DNA of 11,424 nt, taken from Pseudomonadota bacterium (GTDB taxonomy: Bacteria; Myxococcota; UBA9042; PHBI01). The DNA lies in contig SYAK01000469.1 of assembly GCA_005788935.1 (NCBI GenBank), positions 1 to 11,424 on the forward strand, read 5' to 3'. The position numbers were made by a program, and so were the translations under genes. Positions 7,230 through 11,424 of this stretch are shown piece by piece. Below the pieces are notes generated by a model. It was not told where the DNA came from, made no database searches, and saw only the letters and a list, made by a program, of their open reading frames with translations. The first letter of the stretch is position 1; each line of letters starts with the position of its first letter.

Positions 7230-7868
7230 ATGCCTGAGAAATACTACCAAAAGCTGCTGGAGAACAACCGGGCCTGGGTCGAGTCGTCACTTGCGCGCGA
7301 CCCCGACTTTTTCAATCGCCTCGCGCAGGGGCAAAAGCCGCCTGTTCTGTGGATCGGATGCTCGGACAGCCGCGTGCCCGCGAACGAGATCACCGGGACC
7401 AACCCCGGCGAAATCTTCGTCCACCGCAACATCGCGAACATGGTGGTCCACTCGGACCTGAACATGCTGTGCGTCCTGCAGTACGCCGTCGAGGTGCTGA
7501 AGGTCGACCATGTCATCGTGTGTGGCCACTACGGCTGTGGCGGCGTGCAGGCGGCGCAGTCGGGGCGCAGCTACGGGCTGCTCGACAAGTGGCTGCGCAA
7601 CATCATGGAGGTCTACAAGGACCACCGGGCCGAGCTTGACGCACTGCCCGAGGGTGAGGATCGCACGCGCCGACTGGTCGAGCTCACGGTCTGCGAACAG
7701 GTTCGCAACCTCGCGAAGACACAGATTATCCAGCAGGCGTGGCGGGACCGCAAGGCGCCGATCCTGCATGGATGGGTCTACGACGTCCGGGACGGCATCA
7801 TCCACGACATCATGCGCCAGGACTCACTCGAAGGCATCGACCCGATCTTCCACTACAATTTCGATTGA
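7230..7868 (+). CDS. can: Beta-class carbonic anhydrase (Can-like)
   Basis: A 212-residue cytoplasmic zinc enzyme that interconverts CO2 and bicarbonate. The zinc ligands Cys44, His100 and Cys103 are present, with the Asp46-Arg48 catalytic dyad in CSDSR and the CGHYGCGGV motif at 98-106. The N-terminus (NNRAW, FFNRLAQGQKP) and the length closely follow E. coli Can from memory. I chose the ATG at 7230 because GGAGGT ends four bases before it; the in-frame ATG at 7218 sits on that ribosome site and is less likely. It lies just downstream of the SulP transporter and is probably co-transcribed, so it would either hydrate CO2 or balance imported bicarbonate for carboxylation reactions and pH control. 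Confidence 0.95.
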   Translation: MPEKYYQKLLENNRAWVESSLARDPDFFNRLAQGQKPPVLWIGCSDSRVPANEITGTNPGEIFVHRNIANMVVHSDLNMLCVLQYAVEVLKVDHVIVCGHYGCGGVQAAQSGRSYGLLDKWLRNIMEVYKDHRAELDALPEGEDRTRRLVELTVCEQVRNLAKTQIIQQAWRDRKAPILHGWVYDVRDGIIHDIMRQDSLEGIDPIFHYNFD

Positions 7869-7926
7869 CCAAATCCCGACGCGGCGACAACGCCCTGCGA
7901 GAACGCGGTCACGGTTGCTTCAGGGG

Positions 7927-7967
7927 CCGAACGGACGCAGGCTCCGCACGTGGGTGCGGACGTTCGG
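7927..7967 (+). promoter_or_regulatory. Structured leader overlapping the methyltransferase ribosome site
   Basis: Two perfect nested stems are visible: CCGAACG (7927-7933) with CGTTCGG (7961-7967), and TCCGCAC (7943-7949) with GTGCGGA (7954-7960) closing a GTGG loop. The 3' arms are contiguous and the 5' side has a nine-base bulge. The last two bases of the outer stem are the first two of the GGGAGGG ribosome site (7966-7972). No T run follows, so a translational role or an mRNA end after can by another route is more likely than intrinsic termination. Confidence 0.55.
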
Positions 7968-7978
7968 GAGGGCGTAAC

Positions 7979-9019
7979 GTGGAGTTGATCGTCAGCGCGG
8001 CGGAGGAGAGCCAGGTCTTCGCGGTGGATGAGGTCCGAGCAGTCTTGGGCGCCGCCGCGCGGGTGAGACCGCTCGGACGTGGCGTCCTCGGGGTCGAGAC
8101 AGGCCTCGGGGCGCGTGAGGCGGCGGCGCGTATGCGGCATGGGCGGTCGGTCTTCGTGCGCCATCAGGTCCCGGTCGATGCGATCGTCGAGGTCTCGGAG
8201 CGACCTGATTGGGTCGCGGAGGTCACGAATGCAGCGCTTGCGCTGCTCGCCGGTGAGGTCGCGCCAGACGTGCCGACGGGGGTCCAGATCCGCGACGTGG
8301 CCCAACTCGGTGGCGCAGGCGGGGCCGCATCTCGGCGTGCCGTGCTATGGCGTCACCTCGCTGGGGCGCTGCCGCCCGAGGTGCGGCTTGAGCCACGCCA
8401 CCCCGAACGGGTGCTGAGCGTCGTGCTCGGCGCTGGCGAGGCCTGGCTCGGACTGGCTTCCGTCGGGCTTCACCTGAGCGCATGGGCGGGTGGCGAGCGT
8501 CACTTCGCGCACCGGGGCGAAGCCGCGAGCCGGGCCGAGTACAAGCTTCGGGAGGCGGTGGAGTCGTTCGACGTCCGACTCATCGAGGGGGCGCGCGCGG
8601 TGGACCTTGGTGCGTCCCCGGGCGGCTGGACCCGGGCGCTCGCGGAGGCGGGCCTGCAGGTTGACGCGGTCGATCCGGCGCGCCTCGACCCCGACGTCCT
8701 CGCGCTGCGTGGGGTGCGCCACCATCGTGAGCGCGCCGAGGTCTTCGTGGCGCGGGCGGGCGCGGCGGGTCATCGGTTCGATGCGCTCGTCAACGACATG
8801 CGCATGGATGCCCGGGAGGCTGCGCAGCTGCTCGTCGGGGCCCGCGAGGTGCTCGCCGCAGGAGCGTGGGTGTTGACGACCCTCAAGCTGCCAAAGGACG
8901 GGTTCCGGGCCCGCCTCGCCGAAGCGCGGACCATCCTCGCGGGGGCCTTCGAGATCGTGGCGCTGCGCCAGCTCTTCCACAACCGCTCCGAGGTCACGGC
9001 GCTCCTGCGGCCGCGCTGA
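7979..9019 (+). CDS. rlmM: RlmM-like 23S rRNA 2'-O-ribose methyltransferase (FtsJ fold)
   Basis: A 346-residue SAM-dependent methyltransferase. The C-terminal half has an FtsJ/RrmJ-type catalytic domain with the K-D-K-E tetrad: Lys189 (SRAEYKLREA), Asp273 (VNDMRMD), Lys303 (TLKLP) and Glu338 (HNRSEVTALLR). The SAM site is DLGASPGGWT at 209-218. These motifs and their order resemble E. coli RlmM, which methylates C2498 of 23S rRNA. The N-terminal half (about 1-165) fits the ferredoxin-like plus THUMP layout, though similarity there is weak and the exact target base is inferred. The GTG at 7979 is preceded at six bases by GGGAGGG; the open frame extends upstream into can and is not used. The gap to can is 110 bases and contains an inverted-repeat leader. 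Confidence 0.82.
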   Translation: MELIVSAAEESQVFAVDEVRAVLGAAARVRPLGRGVLGVETGLGAREAAARMRHGRSVFVRHQVPVDAIVEVSERPDWVAEVTNAALALLAGEVAPDVPTGVQIRDVAQLGGAGGAASRRAVLWRHLAGALPPEVRLEPRHPERVLSVVLGAGEAWLGLASVGLHLSAWAGGERHFAHRGEAASRAEYKLREAVESFDVRLIEGARAVDLGASPGGWTRALAEAGLQVDAVDPARLDPDVLALRGVRHHRERAEVFVARAGAAGHRFDALVNDMRMDAREAAQLLVGAREVLAAGAWVLTTLKLPKDGFRARLAEARTILAGAFEIVALRQLFHNRSEVTALLRPR

Positions 9020-9056
9020 CCCCGACTTGAACGCATCCGCGCGTGGAACATCGCAT

Positions 9057-9084
9057 TTGACCTTTTCCAGCAGGCTGCTAGCTT
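9057..9084 (+). promoter_or_regulatory. Putative sigma70 promoter for the CDP-alcohol phosphotransferase gene
   Basis: TTGACC (9057-9062, 5/6 matches) is followed after 16 bases by TAGCTT (9079-9084, TA-N3-T form). It lies in the AT-richer start of the 141-base gap after the methyltransferase gene and would give transcripts beginning near 9091. It is the best promoter-like element in the window. Confidence 0.48.
9069..9079. repeat. 11-base palindrome AGCAGGCTGCT in the promoter spacer
   Basis: AGCAG and CTGCT are exact inverted arms around one G. The site lies between the -35 and -10 boxes and shares one base with the -10, a typical position for a repressor operator. It is short, so chance occurrence is possible. 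Confidence 0.33.
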
Positions 9085-9097
9085 CCCTCGCCCTCGC

Positions 9098-9117
9098 TGA
9101 CGCCCACGCGGGCGTCA
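9098..9117. repeat. Perfect 20-base inverted repeat in the phosphotransferase leader
   Basis: TGACGCCC (9098-9105) and GGGCGTCA (9110-9117) are exact inverted repeats around ACGC. As DNA this is a symmetric operator-like site just after the predicted transcription start. As RNA it is an eight-bp hairpin at the 5' end of the message. No T run follows, so it is unlikely to be an intrinsic terminator for the upstream gene. Confidence 0.5.
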
Positions 9118-9160
9118 CATCACCGTCACCGTGCCGTGGAACACCGCGGAGGTCGCCACC

Positions 9161-10174
9161 GTGAGCACCCCATCCTCCTATCGTGTTGACGACCAGGAGC
9201 TCCTGCTCGACTTCTACAAGAAGCTCGTCTGGAACTGGCTTGTCCCGCGCATCCCGGCCCGCATCACGCCGAACTCGCTGACCCTGACCGGGCTGGTCTG
9301 TTCGCTGAGCGCCGCCGCGGCCACGTTCGCGGCCTGGAAGTTCGCGATCCCGTGGCTCTATTTCGTCAGCGCCGTCCTGCTCTTCACCTACCTGACGCTC
9401 GACAACGTCGATGGGGCCCACGCGCGCCGCACTGGTCAGACGAGCCACCTCGGCGAGTTCCTCGACCACGGGCTCGATGGCATCGCCTCCACCTGTGTCC
9501 TCATCATCGCCTGCATCGTGTTGCAAATGGAGGGCGTGCTGTTTGCATCCCTGTGCGCGTTGGCAGGTATCGGATTCGCGCTAATCTTTTGGGAGCAGTT
9601 CCGCACAGGCCTCCTCGTCATCCCGAGGGTCAGCTCGACCGAGGGTGTCACGCTGCTCATGGTCGTGCAGACGATCATCGCGATTGCGGGCGAGCCCGTC
9701 TGGATGCGGTTTTCACTGTCGGAGGTGACGCCGGGGACGGTCATCATCGGCGCGGTCCTGGTCGGATATCTGGTCGCGAGCTTTCCACCGGTCCTCCGAG
9801 CGACTCGCGCTGGTGCGAGCGGCTGGGAGCTGATCCCCCTGGTCCTGCTGATTGGCGCGCAGCCCGTCTGGACCCTGCTGGGAGCCTCGCCGTTCTTTCC
9901 GGGCTTCACAGCGGGTCTCATCGGCGGGGCCATGACGTGCCGTCTCATCGTGCTGCGCCACTGCGGCGCCCCGGGCCCCGTCCTGCCGCCTGGCGCATGG
10001 CTGACGCTGCTGCCCTTCATCCCGGCGGTCGCGGCCCCCACGCTCTGGCACGCAGACGGCTGGGCGGCCCTGTCACTCGCCTTCATCGTGGCGGATTACC
10101 TGCGGTTGCTGTTCTTCGGCGGGGCCGAGCTGAACCGGCGCGGCCGCGAGCGGAAGGCTCAGGCAGCAGGCTGA
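9161..10174 (+). CDS. CDP-alcohol phosphatidyltransferase, choline/ethanolamine phosphotransferase-like
   Basis: A 337-residue multi-pass membrane enzyme expected to transfer a phospho-alcohol from a CDP-linked donor to a lipid or other acceptor alcohol. The full family signature is present at residues 81-106: D81-x2-D84-G-x2-A-R-x8-G-x3-D102-x3-D106, the metal- and CDP-binding aspartates. The surrounding form (HARRTG, LGEFLDHGLDG) and a later FWEQFRTGLL segment (143-152) resemble eukaryotic CPT/EPT enzymes rather than PgsA or PssA. About 8-10 hydrophobic segments follow the family plan. The donor (CDP-ethanolamine, CDP-choline or another) and acceptor are not determined. I chose GTG at 9161, since GGAGGT lies seven bases upstream, over GTG at 9131, which has no such site. 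It converges on the response-regulator gene with 12 bases between stop codons. Confidence 0.88.
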   Translation: MSTPSSYRVDDQELLLDFYKKLVWNWLVPRIPARITPNSLTLTGLVCSLSAAAATFAAWKFAIPWLYFVSAVLLFTYLTLDNVDGAHARRTGQTSHLGEFLDHGLDGIASTCVLIIACIVLQMEGVLFASLCALAGIGFALIFWEQFRTGLLVIPRVSSTEGVTLLMVVQTIIAIAGEPVWMRFSLSEVTPGTVIIGAVLVGYLVASFPPVLRATRAGASGWELIPLVLLIGAQPVWTLLGASPFFPGFTAGLIGGAMTCRLIVLRHCGAPGPVLPPGAWLTLLPFIPAVAAPTLWHADGWAALSLAFIVADYLRLLFFGGAELNRRGRERKAQAAG

Positions 10175-10193
10175 GCGGCAACGCCTTCAGGCG
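10157..10193. terminator. Possible short hairpins at the convergent gene ends
   Basis: GCTCAG (10157-10162) pairs with CTGAGC (10171-10176) across the phosphotransferase stop codon, and CGCC (10182-10185) pairs with GGCG (10190-10193) around TTCA across the response-regulator stop. Neither has a T run. They could mark the ends of both transcripts, but the evidence is weak. Confidence 0.25.
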
Positions 10194-10903
10194 GGGTTCG
10201 AGAGCAGCCGGTAGCCGGCGCCGCGGGCGCTCACGAGCCGGCGCGGCTGGGCCGGGTCGTCCTCGATGAGGCGGCGAAGCCGATAGATGAACGTGTCGAT
10301 CGACCGCGTCCGGCTCGTCGCGGGCAGGCCCCACACCTCGGTGAGCAGCGTCTCGCGGGTCACGACGGCGTCGCGGTGCGTGACGAGGTGGCGCAGCAGT
10401 CGGAACTCCATGTCGGAGATCGTCACGGGGGTCCCGCCCGATGAGGCCTCGCGCGTCCGCAGCGACAGCTTGAGGCGACCGAGCTCGAGCGTCTCTGGGG
10501 CGCCGTCGGGGACTGGGCTGACGTCGCCCCGGGTCGGCCAGGCCCGTCGACGCAGCTGGGCCTCGATCCGCGCGAGCAGTTCCGGCAGATCGAAAGGTTT
10601 TGTCACATAGTCATCGGCTCCGCTGTGGAGGCCGGCGACGCGATCCTCGGGCGTCACCCGGGCGGTCAGCGCGATGATCGGCAGGTAGACGTGCTCCGCG
10701 CGCCACGCGTCGAGCGCATCGAGCCCGTCGCCGTCCGGGAGGCCGAGATCGAGCAGGACGAGGTCGGGCGGCAGCTCGCCCATGAGGCGTCGGGCGTGGG
10801 CGAGGGTGTGGGCGATGATCGGCTCGTGTCCGGCGCGTGCGAGGGCGAGGCGGAGCGAGAGGGTCAGCGAGACGTCGTCCTCGACGAGCAGGCGGCGCGC
10901 CAT
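10187..10903 (-). CDS. OmpR/PhoB-family response regulator
   Basis: A 238-residue cytoplasmic transcription factor. The receiver domain (about 1-118) has the acidic pocket D9/D10, the phosphorylation site Asp52 (VLLDLGLPDGDG), Thr80 and Lys102 (TKPFDLPELL). The C-terminal winged-helix domain (about 138-234) has the recognition-helix region SRTRSIDTFIYRLRRLI (197-213) and the terminal RGAGYRL hairpin typical of OmpR-family DNA binders. The ATG at 10903-10901 lies one base after the stop of the histidine kinase gene, with GGAG ten bases upstream, so the pair is co-transcribed and coupled. Its target genes are not evident here. The true start is internal to a longer open frame whose upstream part is only the kinase gene read in another frame. 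Confidence 0.95.
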   Translation of the reverse strand: MARRLLVEDDVSLTLSLRLALARAGHEPIIAHTLAHARRLMGELPPDLVLLDLGLPDGDGLDALDAWRAEHVYLPIIALTARVTPEDRVAGLHSGADDYVTKPFDLPELLARIEAQLRRRAWPTRGDVSPVPDGAPETLELGRLKLSLRTREASSGGTPVTISDMEFRLLRHLVTHRDAVVTRETLLTEVWGLPATSRTRSIDTFIYRLRRLIEDDPAQPRRLVSARGAGYRLLSNPA

Positions 10904-10904
10904 G

Positions 10905-11424
10905 TCAGCGGGTCTCCGGGGTGGCGAGGGAGAGAATGGGCGGGGCGGCGACGAGGCGGACGACGGCCTCTGCGCCGAGGCCGTGACCGCGTGACGCGAG
11001 GCGCAGCTCGCCGCCGTGGCCGCGAGCGATGGCACGCGAGAGCGGCAGGCCGAGTCCTGTCCCGCGGCGGCGGGTGTCGCCTGGGCGCCGGCCCGAGAAG
11101 AGGGTCTCGCTCGCGTCAGGCGCAAAGCCGACGCCGGCGTCGCGCACCCGGACCTCGAGCGATGGCCCGTCCCGTGTTGCGTCGATTTCCACCGAGAGTC
11201 GGTCAGTCGCGCTCTTGATGGCGTTGTCGATGAGGTTTTCGAACAGGATGCGGATGGCGCGACGGTCGCCAGCGACGGTGAGCTCCGGCAGGTCGGACGT
11301 GACCGCGAGCGCGTCGCGCCCCTCGACGTGCAGTCCGAACGACCCCTGGCGGACCGCGAAGGACCATCGAGCGTCCCGCAGGATGTCGCGCAGGAGCGCC
11401 ACGAGGTCAATGCGTTCAAGGGCA
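10905..11424 (-). CDS. Sensor histidine kinase, C-terminal ATPase domain (partial)
   Basis: This is the last 172 codons of a minus-strand gene whose start, sensor and His-containing dimerisation domain lie beyond the right edge. The visible part is a HATPase_c domain: N box RILFENLIDNAIKSA, G1 box RDAGVGFAPD and G2 box RGTGLGLPLSRAIARGHGG. The frame is open to the window edge, so the GTG at 11402 is an internal Val codon, not a start. The TGA stop is separated by one base from the ATG of the OmpR-type response regulator, a normal kinase/regulator operon. The signal is unknown. An Arg-rich patch (SGRRPGDTRRRG) sits just before the G2 box in the ATP-lid region. Confidence 0.93.
   Translation of the reverse strand, partial: ALERIDLVALLRDILRDARWSFAVRQGSFGLHVEGRDALAVTSDLPELTVAGDRRAIRILFENLIDNAIKSATDRLSVEIDATRDGPSLEVRVRDAGVGFAPDASETLFSGRRPGDTRRRGTGLGLPLSRAIARGHGGELRLASRGHGLGAEAVVRLVAAPPILSLATPETR

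Noticed and set aside
9020..9160. The hairpin in the gap read as a rho-independent terminator for the methyltransferase gene.
   Set aside because: The eight-bp stem at 9098-9117 is not followed by a T run and lies downstream of a promoter-like element, so an operator or leader role fits better.
8345..9526. A 393-codon minus-strand frame opposite the methyltransferase and phosphotransferase genes.
   Set aside because: It spans two well-supported plus-strand genes and their promoter region, and the product has no recognisable motif.

Overview
The window is strongly GC-rich, with frequent GTG starts and mostly clear GGAGG-type ribosome sites. It looks like ordinary chromosome of a Gram-negative bacterium, because it has a lipobox lipoprotein, a complex I module and a dCache hybrid kinase. 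My low-confidence taxonomic guess is a deltaproteobacterial/Myxococcota-like lineage. I see no insertion sequence, phage gene, tRNA, rRNA or CRISPR array.

Layout. (1) Positions 1-671, minus strand: nuoE followed by the start of nuoF, overlapping by four bases. These are the NADH-oxidising subunits of respiratory complex I. (2) Positions 672-918: a divergent intergenic region with one promoter-like element on each strand. (3) Positions 919-5333, plus strand: a predicted lipoprotein of unknown function whose stop codon overlaps the GTG start of a 964-residue dCache-HisKA-HATPase-REC hybrid histidine kinase. (4) Positions 5606-7868, plus strand: a SulP-family transporter and a beta-carbonic anhydrase, together a likely bicarbonate uptake and interconversion pair. 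(5) Positions 7979-9019, plus strand: an RlmM-like 23S rRNA 2'-O-methyltransferase preceded by a strong inverted-repeat leader that reaches into its ribosome site. (6) Positions 9161-10174, plus strand: a membrane CDP-alcohol phosphotransferase whose motif resembles the eukaryotic choline/ethanolamine phosphotransferases. It has its own promoter-like element and a perfect 20-base palindrome upstream. (7) Positions 10187-11424, minus strand: an OmpR-type response regulator and the C-terminal part of its partner histidine kinase, which runs off the window.

How the genes fit together: three signalling proteins are present (one hybrid kinase and one kinase/regulator pair), alongside respiratory, inorganic-carbon, ribosome-modification and phospholipid functions. 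Apart from the lipoprotein/kinase pair, the SulP/carbonic anhydrase pair, nuoEF and the two-component pair, the neighbours do not form one pathway. The less ordinary points are the eukaryote-like phospholipid enzyme, the structured leader before the methyltransferase, the palindromes in the phosphotransferase promoter region, and the unknown lipoprotein coupled to the hybrid kinase. I do not see a clearly novel multi-gene system here.
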